From contig JANRLF010000001.1 of assembly GCA_033762815.1 (NCBI GenBank), positions 310,001 to 374,000 of the forward strand: DNA of 64,000 nucleotides, in the 5' to 3' direction. This DNA is from JANRLF01 sp033762815. GTDB lineage: Bacteria; Bacteroidota; Bacteroidia; Chitinophagales; CAIOSU01. The notes below the pieces were generated by a model. It was not told the DNA's origin. It saw only the letters and a program-made list of their open reading frames with translations, and ran no database searches. The position numbers and the translations under genes are program-made. Shown one piece after another: positions 41,673 through 51,180 of this stretch (the stretch's first letter is position 1; the number at the start of each line of letters is the position of its first letter).

Positions 41673-41772
41673 ATTAGCTGTTTCAATTTTTGACAAGAAT
41701 ATGATAAATGTCAGCCTTTTTATCAGGCTCGAATGCCGACCTTTGCGCCAAATTTTTAAAGCCCCTTTTACT

Positions 41773-44613
41773 ATGCGTTCTATCTTTCTAGTATTATTGT
41801 GTTGCTGCCAATTTTTTGCTTTGATGGGGCAAAACGAGCCTGAAAAGGAAAAGCAGTTCGTTACCAATGCCCGTCAATTGATTTATGAAGGCAAACGTTC
41901 TGGCGAAGGATATTTTTCGCCCGATGGCAATTACATGATTTTCCAAGCAGAAAGGGAACAGGATAATCCTTTCTACCAAATTTATATTGTCGACTTACAA
42001 AGTGGTGATGTGAATAGGGTATCGCCTGGATATGGTAAAACAACTTGTTCCTTTTTTGTACCTAACAGTAACCAGGTTATTTATGCGAGCAGCCATTTAG
42101 ACCCTAAGGCAAAGGACAAGCAAAAAGAGGAAATGGACTTTAGGGCCAGTGGTAAAAAACGTCGCTATAGTTGGGATTATGAGCCCCAAATGGACATTTT
42201 TATCGCTAATCGCGATGGTTCCGGAACCAAGCGACTTACCAGTGCCTTGGGATATGACGCAGAAGGCAGTGTTTCGCCCGATGGGAAGAAAATCGTTTTC
42301 TGTTCCAATAGGGAAGCATTCAATAAAACTTTGGGAAAGGAAGATAGCCTACGAAGGGAATTGGATCCAGCGTATTTCGGCGAGATATACATTATGGACG
42401 TGGATGGCAGCAACCAGATAAAGCTGACCAACACACCGGGTTATGACGGCGGCCCATTTTTCTCGGCCGATGGCAGTCGAATCATTTGGCGGCACTTTGC
42501 AGAAGATGGCCTAACTGCCGATGTTTTTACCATGAAACTAGACGGTAGTGATGTGAAGAGAGTAACCACTTTTGGTGCCATGTCATGGGCGCCTTATTAC
42601 CACCCCTCCGGTGATTACATTATTTTCGCTTCCAACAAACTGGGTTTTGACAACTTTGAGTTGTACTTAGTAGATGCTGCCGGAACCAAGGAGCCTATTC
42701 AAATTAGCCATACAGCCGGATTTGACGGCTTACCCGTATTTACCCCTGATGGGAAAAAGCTGGCTTGGACAAGTAGCCGAACCAAGGACGGCAGTTCGCA
42801 AATCTTTATGGGCAATTGGAACCATGCAGCCGCTTTGCAGGCATTGTCCATAGCACCGCCAAAAACCAGCAATTCAGCACCCTTAATGCCGCCTAAGGCA
42901 CCTGAATCCCGTTTCCGTGAATTGGTTGGCTATTTTGCTGCCGATTCTTTACAGGGGCGTATGACGGGCAGCGATGGCTTGAAGAAAGCCAGTAATTATG
43001 CCGTGCAACTTTTTAAACAATATGGGCTGCAACCCTTAGGAAAAGATTATTTGCTGCCCTTTCAATTTACGGCAGGGGTAAAAGCCGATACCAAGATGTG
43101 CCAAATGCAAATGGTGGCACCTAACAAAAAGACTTATGTCCTGAATACCGACTATTTCATTGCCCCTTATAGTATGAATGCCGAAGCAGAGGGCAATGTG
43201 GTTTTCGCTGGCTATGGAATCAAAACAGCCACAGGAGCCGAAGTAAGCTATAATTCTTATGAAGGGCTGGATGTAAAAGATAAAATAGTATTGGTGCTGG
43301 ATGGTTTGCCAGATATGGACGACCAACAGCGCAAACAATTGGTAAGGTACAGCAGCGAACGCTATAAGACCATGGTAGCGCGCGAATTGGGAGCAAAAGC
43401 CATTATCTTCATTACCTCATCCTCACAAGAAGCCCATGAAGAAAGGGGAGGCGCCAGTGCGGGAATTGTGGCTTTAATGATTAACAATACCCTAGCCGAA
43501 AACTTAATAGGTACCCCTATAGCCAAGTTAAAAGAGAACCTGGCCAGCACCAACCCGCATGTGCAAAAGCAATTCGAAATAAAGAATTTGAAACTGAAAC
43601 TGGCGGTGAAGTTGGACAAAGTGGAGAAAACCGATTACAATGTTGCCGCCGTGCTAAAGGCACCGCAACCTACCGATCAGTATCTTTTGGTGGGCGGGCA
43701 TTTGGACCATTTGGGCTTTGGCGAAACCAGTTCCTTGGCTTCCGGTGAAAAAGAAAGAAAGGCTATTCATAATGGGGCGGATGACAATGCTTCCGGTTCG
43801 GCCATGGTCATTGAATTGGCCCGCCAGTTATCGGAAGCGGCTAAAAAGGATGCCAGCTTGCTAAGCAAGAACGTGATTTTTGTGCTGTGGTCAGGAGAGG
43901 AGTTGGGTTTAGTGGGTTCGGAAGCATTTACCAAAAATGCGCCCGTACCTATGCAAAATATCAAGGCCTATATCAATTTCGATATGGTAGGCCGATTAAA
44001 AGACAACAAATTGATTTTACAAGGCTTGGGCTCGTCAACCGACTGGACAAAGATGGTGGAAAAGAGGAATGTTGCCGCTGGATTCGATTTGGTGTTGCAG
44101 GATGACCCATACGTACCAACAGATGCCATGTCGCTTTACCAAGCCAATGTACCGGTGCTTTGCTTCTTTACGGGTATCCATGATGACTACCACAAGCCGA
44201 GCGATGATGCGGATAAAATCAATTATGAGGGAATGGAACGTATCGAAAGCCTTTCATTGGATATTATCAAAGATTTATTGAAAAGGACAGCACCTTTGCC
44301 CTATGCGAAAGTGCAGATGACCGCTTCGCAAACTGGTACTAGCAGGGGTTTCACGGTTTATTTGGGTACCATACCTGATTACGTTGCCGAAGTGGAAGGG
44401 GTGAAGCTTTCCGGGGTAAGGGAAGGTGGCCCAGCCGAAAGGGCAGGCCTAAAGAAGGATGATATTATCATAAAGCTGGCCGGCAAGGATATCAAAAATG
44501 TATATGATTATACCTATGTGCTGGGCGATTTAAAGGCAGGAGAGAAGATTGATATATCCATATTGCGCGATGGGAAACAATTGACCCTGGAAATTACCCC
44601 AGAGAGCAAATAA
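41773..44613 (+). CDS. Secreted M28 metallopeptidase with beta-propeller and PDZ domains
   Basis: 946 residues from the ATG at 41773, opening signal peptide MRSIFLVLLCCCQFFALMGQ. A WD40-like/TolB beta-propeller covers about 45-350 (GYFSPDGNYMIFQAE, GSVSPDGKKIVFCSNREA, PVFTPDGKKLAWTSS). The M28 peptidase core is about 380-840: VGGHLDHLGFG, GADDNASGSAMVIELA, VLWSGEELGLVGSEAF, NFDMVGRL and DDYHKPSDDADKI supply two-zinc ligands and the catalytic Glu. A PDZ domain ends the protein (VREGGPAERAGLKKDDIIIKL). It is exported to the periplasm or beyond and would trim amino-terminal residues. Upstream lies the palindrome at 41648. Confidence 0.92.
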   Translation: MRSIFLVLLCCCQFFALMGQNEPEKEKQFVTNARQLIYEGKRSGEGYFSPDGNYMIFQAEREQDNPFYQIYIVDLQSGDVNRVSPGYGKTTCSFFVPNSNQVIYASSHLDPKAKDKQKEEMDFRASGKKRRYSWDYEPQMDIFIANRDGSGTKRLTSALGYDAEGSVSPDGKKIVFCSNREAFNKTLGKEDSLRRELDPAYFGEIYIMDVDGSNQIKLTNTPGYDGGPFFSADGSRIIWRHFAEDGLTADVFTMKLDGSDVKRVTTFGAMSWAPYYHPSGDYIIFASNKLGFDNFELYLVDAAGTKEPIQISHTAGFDGLPVFTPDGKKLAWTSSRTKDGSSQIFMGNWNHAAALQALSIAPPKTSNSAPLMPPKAPESRFRELVGYFAADSLQGRMTGSDGLKKASNYAVQLFKQYGLQPLGKDYLLPFQFTAGVKADTKMCQMQMVAPNKKTYVLNTDYFIAPYSMNAEAEGNVVFAGYGIKTATGAEVSYNSYEGLDVKDKIVLVLDGLPDMDDQQRKQLVRYSSERYKTMVARELGAKAIIFITSSSQEAHEERGGASAGIVALMINNTLAENLIGTPIAKLKENLASTNPHVQKQFEIKNLKLKLAVKLDKVEKTDYNVAAVLKAPQPTDQYLLVGGHLDHLGFGETSSLASGEKERKAIHNGADDNASGSAMVIELARQLSEAAKKDASLLSKNVIFVLWSGEELGLVGSEAFTKNAPVPMQNIKAYINFDMVGRLKDNKLILQGLGSSTDWTKMVEKRNVAAGFDLVLQDDPYVPTDAMSLYQANVPVLCFFTGIHDDYHKPSDDADKINYEGMERIESLSLDIIKDLLKRTAPLPYAKVQMTASQTGTSRGFTVYLGTIPDYVAEVEGVKLSGVREGGPAERAGLKKDDIIIKLAGKDIKNVYDYTYVLGDLKAGEKIDISILRDGKQLTLEITPESK

Positions 44614-44651
44614 TTATTTTTTGTTTATCTTGGTGGCAAAATAGGGCTGAT

Positions 44652-45050
44652 ATGGAGTTCTCGCATATTGAAAAGCAAGGCATTATCGCTAATCTGGTAA
44701 AGCTTGCGCAGGTGGATAGGCAGATGTTGCCTAACGAGGTTATATACATTCAAAGCATCGCTTTGAAACTGAGTATACCACCCGCCGATTTCCAAGATAT
44801 CTTATCAAGGGTAGATTATTTGGTCAGTTCCTTACCAAGTAGCCCTGAGGTAAAGCAGCGCATGTTTTATATCGTTTGCAATGGTATGAATATCGATGGC
44901 CAGTCAGCGCAAGAGGAACTGGAATTCTGCAAAAGGCTGGGCGCCAACCTATACTTGCAGAACGAAAAGGTGGCCCAGGTGCTTGAAATGTTAAGGCAGC
45001 CAAATCAGGATGTAATGACCGAAGCTGTGTTTATCGCAGCATTGAATTAG
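44652..45050 (+). CDS. TerB-like helical protein
   Basis: 132 residues, all-helical by pattern. LVKLAQVDRQMLPNEVIYIQSIALKL and RMFYIVCNGMNIDGQSAQEELEF are typical of TerB-like domains, where acidic residues sit in an alpha-helical repeat. The function is not known for such short members. It precedes the NfeD-like and flotillin genes with gaps of 60 and 10 bases, so it may belong with membrane-microdomain organisation; that is inference from position only. Confidence 0.6.
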   Translation: MEFSHIEKQGIIANLVKLAQVDRQMLPNEVIYIQSIALKLSIPPADFQDILSRVDYLVSSLPSSPEVKQRMFYIVCNGMNIDGQSAQEELEFCKRLGANLYLQNEKVAQVLEMLRQPNQDVMTEAVFIAALN

Positions 45051-45110
45051 TAACAGGTACTTTATATCCATATGATAATTATGAGTATATTGGCAACATT
45101 GTTTTAGGGC

Positions 45111-45707
45111 ATGGAAGTTTGGTTTTCATCATTGTCTTTGTTGGAGAAAATACTGTGGTTCATAGCCATACCTTCTTCCATTGTTTTCTTCATTCAGTTA
45201 TTGATGAGTTTCTTTGGAGGTGACCATTATGGTGACCTCGATTTTGATAGTGACTTTACTGGAAGTGAAGGCCATGATTTAGCGCAAGCTCCTGGCTTTT
45301 TCTCGCACGTGCTTACTATTCAGAATTTCGTGGTCTTCCTAACTATTTTTTCTTGGACTGGTATAGCCTGTTTACAATCGGGGGCAGCAGTTTGGTTAAC
45401 CATTATATTGGCCCTCATTTTCGGCATTATTGCCATGTTGACTATTGCCTCCCTATATTTTTTCTTTGGAAGAATGGTGGAAACGGGAAATTTGAAGCTT
45501 ACTAACAGTATAGGTGCCGTTGGCGAGGTGTATATACCCATAAAGGCACATCGTAAGAATATTGGAAGGGTACAAATAACCATACAAGGGGCATTGAGGG
45601 AAATGTCTGCAATGACCGATTCGGAGGATGATTTGCCCACTAAAACTATTGTTAAAGTAAAAGAAATTGTCAATCAGAACATTCTTCTCGTAGAGAAAGT
45701 GGCTTAA
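45111..45707 (+). CDS. NfeD-like membrane protein with OB-fold tail
   Basis: 198 residues. Hydrophobic segments at about 10-35, 68-90 and 93-118, interrupted by an acidic loop (YGDLDFDSDFTGSEGHD). The C-terminal 60 residues (GAVGEVYIPIKAHRKNIGRVQITIQG, VKVKEIVNQNILLVEKV) look like the OB-fold domain of NfeD-type proteins. NfeD-like proteins are usually encoded beside flotillins and help place them in membrane microdomains. The flotillin start is 10 bases downstream, so the pair is one operon. Confidence 0.8.
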   Translation: MEVWFSSLSLLEKILWFIAIPSSIVFFIQLLMSFFGGDHYGDLDFDSDFTGSEGHDLAQAPGFFSHVLTIQNFVVFLTIFSWTGIACLQSGAAVWLTIILALIFGIIAMLTIASLYFFFGRMVETGNLKLTNSIGAVGEVYIPIKAHRKNIGRVQITIQGALREMSAMTDSEDDLPTKTIVKVKEIVNQNILLVEKVA

Positions 45708-45717
45708 ATTCATCAGC

Positions 45718-47262
45718 ATGGCAGCGGGTTACCTTATTATCATTATAGTCGCATTTGTAGTCGTTCTGTTTATCACCTTTATAGGTTTGTCGCAGCGTTA
45801 TAAGCGTTGTCCTTCCGATAGAATATTGGTGGTTTATGGGCGTACCGGTACCCATGCCGATGGTGCCAATCGGTCAGCTAAATGCATACATGGCGGTGCG
45901 GCATTTATTTGGCCGGTAATACAAAGTTATGCTTGGCTTGACTTGACACCCATATCGCTTGAAGCCAACCTGACCAATGCGCTTAGCCGGCAAAACATTC
46001 GGGTCGATGTTCCCTCAAGGTTTACGGTGGGTATTTCTACCGACCCTGAAATAATGAACAATGCCGCCGAAAGGCTGTTGGGAATACCCATGCCCCAAAT
46101 TCAGGAGCTAGCAAAAGACATCATCTTCGGGCAATTACGATTGGTAATTGCAACCATGAACATTGAGGAAATCAATTCCGATAGGGATAAGTTTTTGATG
46201 AACGTGGCAGACAATGTAGATAGCGAGTTAAAGAAAATCGGGCTAAAACTCATCAATGTTAACGTAACCGATATCCGCGATGAGTCAGGCTATATCGAGG
46301 CTTTGGGAAAAGAAGCAGCGGCTAAGGCAATCAACGATGCAAAAATCAGTGTGGCCGAAAAGAGCCGCGATGGTGCCATAGGAGAAGCGAATGCCAAGAA
46401 GGACGAGCGGGTAAGCGTATCAAGTGCTATAGCAGATGCCAAAATTGGTGAAGCGGATGCCGAGAAAAAGGAAAGGATACAAATAGCTGATGCAGTAGCC
46501 CAGGCAAAGATTGGTGAGGCAAGTGCCTTGAAAACCGAACGTATACAGGTATCAGACGCAAACGCAAGAGCGGTGGAAGGGGAAAACTCCGCCAAAATAT
46601 CCATAGCGCAATCCGATGCCTTACGCAGGGAAAGGGAGGCCGAGGCAGTAAGCAAAGCCGTTGCGGCGGAAAAGGTGCAAAGTGCCAGAGCATTGGAAGA
46701 ATCGTATGCTGCAGAGCGTGCTGCTGAAGACAGGAGGGCCGAAAGGGACAGAAGTACCAGAAAGGCCGACGTAATTGTACCTGCTGAAATTCGCAAAGAA
46801 GAAGTGGCCATTCAGGCGGAAGCAGAGGCTGAAAGGATAAGAAGAATAGCAAAGGGCGAAGCAGATGCTATATTCATGAAAAAGGAAGCTGAGGCACGCG
46901 GCCTATATGAGATTTTGAGCAAACAGGCCGAAGGTTTCGATAAATTGGTGAAATCTGCAGGTGATAATAGCCGCGATGCGGTGTTGTTCTTAATTGCCGA
47001 CCAACTGCCCGAGTTAGTTAAACTGCAGGTAGAAGCCATTAAAAATATTAAAATAGATAAAGTAACGGTTTGGGATAGCGGCGGTAATTCCGAAAATGGC
47101 GGTTCCACGGCCAATTTTATCAAGAACCTATATAAGTCAGTGCCTCCATTAGAGGGTGTGTTTAAAATGGCGGGAATGGACCTACCTGATTATCTTGGCA
47201 AGAATGGCGGTGAAGATGCTGGAGCCGGCTCCGTTTCACCAGTGGAGATTGAAAAAGTGTAG
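45718..47262 (+). CDS. Flotillin-family scaffold protein (SPFH domain)
   Basis: 514 residues. An N-terminal TM helix (YLIIIIVAFVVVLFITFIGL) is followed by the SPFH/band 7 domain at about 30-200. The coiled-coil region from about 205 to 310 contains about four repeats of 22 residues, each with IGEA-x(4)-KKER-like words (AIGEANAKKDERV, KIGEADAEKKERI, KIGEASALKTERI, VEGENSAKIS). The C-terminal AEARGLYEILSKQAEGFDKL and EAIKNIKIDKVTVWDSGG segments match flotillins. It scaffolds membrane domains in other bacteria. It is next to the NfeD-like gene. Confidence 0.9.
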   Translation: MAAGYLIIIIVAFVVVLFITFIGLSQRYKRCPSDRILVVYGRTGTHADGANRSAKCIHGGAAFIWPVIQSYAWLDLTPISLEANLTNALSRQNIRVDVPSRFTVGISTDPEIMNNAAERLLGIPMPQIQELAKDIIFGQLRLVIATMNIEEINSDRDKFLMNVADNVDSELKKIGLKLINVNVTDIRDESGYIEALGKEAAAKAINDAKISVAEKSRDGAIGEANAKKDERVSVSSAIADAKIGEADAEKKERIQIADAVAQAKIGEASALKTERIQVSDANARAVEGENSAKISIAQSDALRREREAEAVSKAVAAEKVQSARALEESYAAERAAEDRRAERDRSTRKADVIVPAEIRKEEVAIQAEAEAERIRRIAKGEADAIFMKKEAEARGLYEILSKQAEGFDKLVKSAGDNSRDAVLFLIADQLPELVKLQVEAIKNIKIDKVTVWDSGGNSENGGSTANFIKNLYKSVPPLEGVFKMAGMDLPDYLGKNGGEDAGAGSVSPVEIEKV

Positions 47263-47268
47263 TTATTG

Positions 47269-47661
47269 CTACGATACTTTGTTTAGCAACAGAAGTTCAA
47301 CGTCCAACAAGTATAATAACTTGGCAACTAATTGCTCAAGTCTGCTTGCCAGTTCTTCCAGGTGGTCGTGGGTAAAGTGATTGCCACCGTGGTTGATGTA
47401 TTCCAATTGGGTAAGTACGGTATTTATTTTTTCGTTGCCGAAAAATTGCACGCTCGATTTCATTTTGTGGGCGGCTTTTTTCAATTGGTCAAGGTCATGG
47501 GTGCCTATTGCTAATTGTATCTGTGCCAATGATTGCGGGCCGGTAAGCTTGAACAGCTCTATAATTTCCACAATCAAATCGTTCGATTCGCCAGAAAGCT
47601 CTTTTAGAAAGGTCAGGTCTATTTGCAAATCCTCTTCAAGTTCCACACGCTTCATATCCAT
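47269..47661 (-). CDS. Free-standing histidine phosphotransfer (Hpt) protein
   Basis: 130 residues, helical. AAHKMKSSVQFFGNE carries the H-x2-K-x2-S motif of Hpt domains, which pass phosphate between receivers. It lies beside the hybrid kinase at 47801, divergent from it, which itself has a C-terminal Hpt domain (HKMKSTATYMG). Either the free Hpt serves another kinase or it draws from this one. The 3' end faces the flotillin stop with a 6-base gap. Confidence 0.85.
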   Translation of the reverse strand: MDMKRVELEEDLQIDLTFLKELSGESNDLIVEIIELFKLTGPQSLAQIQLAIGTHDLDQLKKAAHKMKSSVQFFGNEKINTVLTQLEYINHGGNHFTHDHLEELASRLEQLVAKLLYLLDVELLLLNKVS

Positions 47662-47800
47662 TCGTTTACTGAAAAGATTTTACGTAAAGCCGCACCAAAA
47701 GTTAGGGTGAGCACAATCATAGTTTTTTTAGCTATCTGTTGGCGCAAAATCCTTTTAAGCCTGAATATTTATTTGCTATTTTAAAGCTCAATTATCAGGC

Positions 47801-50521
47801 ATGGAAATGGAGCCGCTGGATATTCTGCTCATAGAAGATAACGATGGCGATGTGCATTTGGTGCGTACCTTCCTAAAAAGCTCGTTTTCAGGACCACATA
47901 CTTTGAGAAGTACCGATACCCTGGCCAAGGGGCATGTGGAGATAGGGGATAAGCGTCCTGATATTTTGTTGCTAGACCTAAACCTGCCAGACAGCCAGGG
48001 AAGTGAGTCACTGGAGTTTTTGAGCAAATACCACCGGCGTTTCCCTATTATCATCATGTCAGGCCACAACCAGCCTGAGTTAAGGCTAAAGGCTATTAAG
48101 CTGGGTGCCCAAGATTACATAGTGAAGGGAGAATATAGCGGAAGGTTGTTGGAGCGGGCCATTCACTATTCCATGGAACGGCATGCCATGCAGCGCAAGC
48201 TGCGCAACTTTGCCAAGGAGCTGAATGATAAGCGGCTTAAGCTGATTGAGGCCCAAGCCATTGCCCAATTGGGTCATTGGGAGTTCGACGCATTTCACCA
48301 AGTTTTCTATTGGTCAACCCAGGCTTGCCAAATATTGGACATGATCAATTCAAAAATGCCTCTTCGGGAATTTTTGGATATGGTATCGCCCAATGACAGG
48401 AACATGTTGAAGGAGGTATTTAGGCAGGCCATAGAGGAGCATAGCGAGTTCAATATTGATGTGGCTTTGGTGCTGCAGGACAAAAGCAGTCGTTTTTTAA
48501 ACCTTCGGGTGAAGAGCAACCATGCCGCAGAATTGGACAAGAAGTTGATAGTGGGTACCATGCAGGATATCAGTGCCCGAAAGAAGATTGAAGACGACCT
48601 AAAGGCCAGCGAGGAAAAATACCACAACCTGTTCGACGAATCGCGCGATGCTATCTATATCACCACTGCTGAAGGCAATTTTATTGAATTCAATAAAGCC
48701 ACCTTGGAACTGTTCGGCTACAACAGGGTGGAGATTGCCAGCCTGAATGTGAAAGATTTGTACCTTGACCCTTTCGAACGGGTAAAATTTAGGAAAGAAG
48801 TAGAAGAAAAGGGTTTCGTGCGGGATTTTGAAGTGAAGCTGCGCCGAAAGGACAGTACAAAAATTGATTGCCTCATCACTTCCACACTATGGAAATCGAA
48901 TGATGGCAGCCAAACCGGCTACCAAGGGGTGATAAGGGATATAACCGAAAAGCGCCGCTCGGAAGATTTGCTGAAAGAAAAAGAAGTTGCCGAACGTTCT
49001 GGAAAATTGAAAGAGCGTTTTTTGGCCAACATGAGCCATGAAATCCGCACCCCTATCAATGCTATTTCAGGGCTTACCCACTTATTGCTTCAATCGGAGC
49101 TCAACGGTAAGCAACTGGAGTATATCAATGGTATCCGCTCTTCCGCAGAGCATCTGCTGGAGTTGGTGAACGATATCCTCGATTTTTCCAAGATAGAAGA
49201 AGGCAAGGTGGAGTTTGAGAGTATCCCCTTCGATTTGTACGAGGTAGTGAAGCAATCGGTAGAAACATTGCGCTTCAGGGCCGCCGATAAAAAATTGGAA
49301 CTGAAGCTGGAAATTGAGCCGGAAGTACCCAAAATGTTAAAGGGCGACCCGGTAAGGCTAAAGCAAATCCTCATCAACCTAATTACCAATGCGGTAAAAT
49401 TTACTGACGAAGGTTATGTGCTCGTAGCCGTCAAGCTGGTGGAAAAGGGAAATCAGGATTTCACCGTTTCCTTTACCGTGCAAGATACCGGGGTAGGTAT
49501 TCCAGAAGATAAACAGGAAACGATTTTCAGCAGCTTTACGCAGTTGGGTTATGATGTCAACAAGCCGGAAGGAACTGGTTTGGGCTTGACTATTACCCGT
49601 CAGTTAGTGGAGCTGCAAGGCGGGGCCATTAGCTTAAAAAGCAAGGAAGGGGAGGGCAGTACATTCAAGGTAGTGTTGAAATATAAAATGGCTGATGGCA
49701 GTGCTGCTTCACTGAAAACCAATGCCCTAGACTTTAGGGTAGAAGATATAGGCGCTAAACGGATATTGATAGTGGAAGATAAGCCACTGAACCAATTGGT
49801 GGCCAAGGAAATGTTGAAACGTTGGTGGCCAAATTTGCAAATTGATATAGCTGACAATGGCCGCATAGGGGTAGAAAAGTTGGGTGAAAGGCTGTTTGAC
49901 TTGGTATTGATGGACGTACAGATGCCGGAAATGGATGGCTATGAGGCTACCCGATATGTCCGTAGCCGATTGCCGGAACCTTTCAAAAGCGTGCCCATTC
50001 TTGCCATGACCGCTTATGCTACTACCGGAGAGGCTGAAAAATGTATCGAGGCAGGTATGGACGACTATATATCAAAGCCGTTCGAACCGAAACAGTTGTA
50101 TGATAAAATCATGATGTTGGTAGAAGGAAAGACGAGCCAGCCCGTACTAAAGCAAATAGTTGGGAATAACCCACCCCAGCAGCAATTCGAGCAGCTTGAC
50201 TTAAGTTACTTGGATATGGTGGCGGGCGGTAATGAAAGCTTGCGCTCACAAATCATTGATTTGTTGTTGCTTGAAACGCCTGACGAGATGGAAAAGCTGC
50301 GCAATTTCATGCTGGAATCCAATTGGCCAAGGGTAAGAGGTATTGCCCACAAAATGAAGTCAACGGCTACTTATATGGGGCTTAAGGAAACCTTGGCCAA
50401 CCTGAAGATGATTGAGGAATATGCCAACCAACAAGTAAATACAGAGAAAATACCCGAAATGGTGAAGTTGGTTGAACTGATATTACAACCTGCCATTGAG
50501 CAATTGAAAGTAAAGCGATAG
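47801..50521 (+). CDS. Hybrid histidine kinase: REC-PAS-PAS-HisKA-HATPase-REC-Hpt
   Basis: 906 residues, no TM segment, so cytoplasmic. REC1 (5-125) has LLIEDNDGD, Asp59 in DILLLDLNLPDSQG, and Lys109 in YIVKGE. Two PAS domains follow (about 150-262, 270-385). HisKA has FLANMSHEIRTPINAISG with His413; HATPase has NLITNAVKFTDEGY, DTGVGIPED and GTGLGLTITRQLV. REC2 (654-775) has Asp705 in LVLMDVQMPEMDGYEA. Hpt (about 800-906) has His850 in IAHKMKST. All phosphorelay elements look intact. It is followed by a membrane-tailed receiver protein, a plausible final acceptor. Confidence 0.95.
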   Translation: MEMEPLDILLIEDNDGDVHLVRTFLKSSFSGPHTLRSTDTLAKGHVEIGDKRPDILLLDLNLPDSQGSESLEFLSKYHRRFPIIIMSGHNQPELRLKAIKLGAQDYIVKGEYSGRLLERAIHYSMERHAMQRKLRNFAKELNDKRLKLIEAQAIAQLGHWEFDAFHQVFYWSTQACQILDMINSKMPLREFLDMVSPNDRNMLKEVFRQAIEEHSEFNIDVALVLQDKSSRFLNLRVKSNHAAELDKKLIVGTMQDISARKKIEDDLKASEEKYHNLFDESRDAIYITTAEGNFIEFNKATLELFGYNRVEIASLNVKDLYLDPFERVKFRKEVEEKGFVRDFEVKLRRKDSTKIDCLITSTLWKSNDGSQTGYQGVIRDITEKRRSEDLLKEKEVAERSGKLKERFLANMSHEIRTPINAISGLTHLLLQSELNGKQLEYINGIRSSAEHLLELVNDILDFSKIEEGKVEFESIPFDLYEVVKQSVETLRFRAADKKLELKLEIEPEVPKMLKGDPVRLKQILINLITNAVKFTDEGYVLVAVKLVEKGNQDFTVSFTVQDTGVGIPEDKQETIFSSFTQLGYDVNKPEGTGLGLTITRQLVELQGGAISLKSKEGEGSTFKVVLKYKMADGSAASLKTNALDFRVEDIGAKRILIVEDKPLNQLVAKEMLKRWWPNLQIDIADNGRIGVEKLGERLFDLVLMDVQMPEMDGYEATRYVRSRLPEPFKSVPILAMTAYATTGEAEKCIEAGMDDYISKPFEPKQLYDKIMMLVEGKTSQPVLKQIVGNNPPQQQFEQLDLSYLDMVAGGNESLRSQIIDLLLLETPDEMEKLRNFMLESNWPRVRGIAHKMKSTATYMGLKETLANLKMIEEYANQQVNTEKIPEMVKLVELILQPAIEQLKVKR

Positions 50522-50625
50522 ACATCCATGTTAATCCACGGGTGGGTGTTTATTGTTTTGTATGTGAAAATTGTAAATTGCTGATTGCTTCCATTACCTT
50601 TACCTAACCTTAAAAGTCAAGTACC

Positions 50626-51156
50626 ATGGCACAAGAAAAAACCTACTCCATTTATTTGGTCGATGACGATGCCAAGCATCTGTTGCTTTTGAAAGAACAT
50701 TTGGTAAAGCACTTGCCCTATAGCCTCAACGTTAAAACCTTTACCAGTGGTGAGGAAGTGTTGCAACAATTGGACAGTAAGCCAGATATCATCATTTTGG
50801 ATTATTATTTCGATGGAGCCGGTGCCGGTGCTTCCGATGGGGTGGATATTCTAAAGAAAATCCGTAACCAGAAACCCGAAATTCCTGTGGTGATGATGTC
50901 GCATGCCGATAAAATTGAGGTGGCAGTGACTTGTTATGATTATGGTGCCAAGGATTACATTATCAAGAATGAAACAGCTTATGCCAAAGCGCTGCTAGTT
51001 GTTCGCAATATCATCCATGAATTGAAGAAAGAAGAAGTGGCGCACGAGTATAAAGAGAGTTCAAAAAACGCACAACGCCTGCTTATTGCCTTTATTTTGG
51101 TGTTACTAGTGTTGATGACTTATTTATTGTACCGTGAGTTTGGCGGTGCCCGCTAA
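50626..51156 (+). CDS. Receiver-domain protein with C-terminal membrane anchor
   Basis: 176 residues. Receiver domain with acidic site LVDDD (12-15), phosphoacceptor Asp59 in IIILDYYFDGAG, and Lys114 in YIIKNE. After a helical linker, LLIAFILVLLVLMTYLLY (152-169) is a single TM helix followed by REFGGAR, giving a tail-anchored topology with the receiver in the cytoplasm. No output domain is present, so it would signal by interaction. It sits 100 bases after the hybrid kinase and before FtsE. A receiver tethered to the membrane by its C-terminus is uncommon. Confidence 0.88.
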   Translation: MAQEKTYSIYLVDDDAKHLLLLKEHLVKHLPYSLNVKTFTSGEEVLQQLDSKPDIIILDYYFDGAGAGASDGVDILKKIRNQKPEIPVVMMSHADKIEVAVTCYDYGAKDYIIKNETAYAKALLVVRNIIHELKKEEVAHEYKESSKNAQRLLIAFILVLLVLMTYLLYREFGGAR

Positions 51157-51180
51157 TGCGGAAACAAAACCCCTTTTTTG

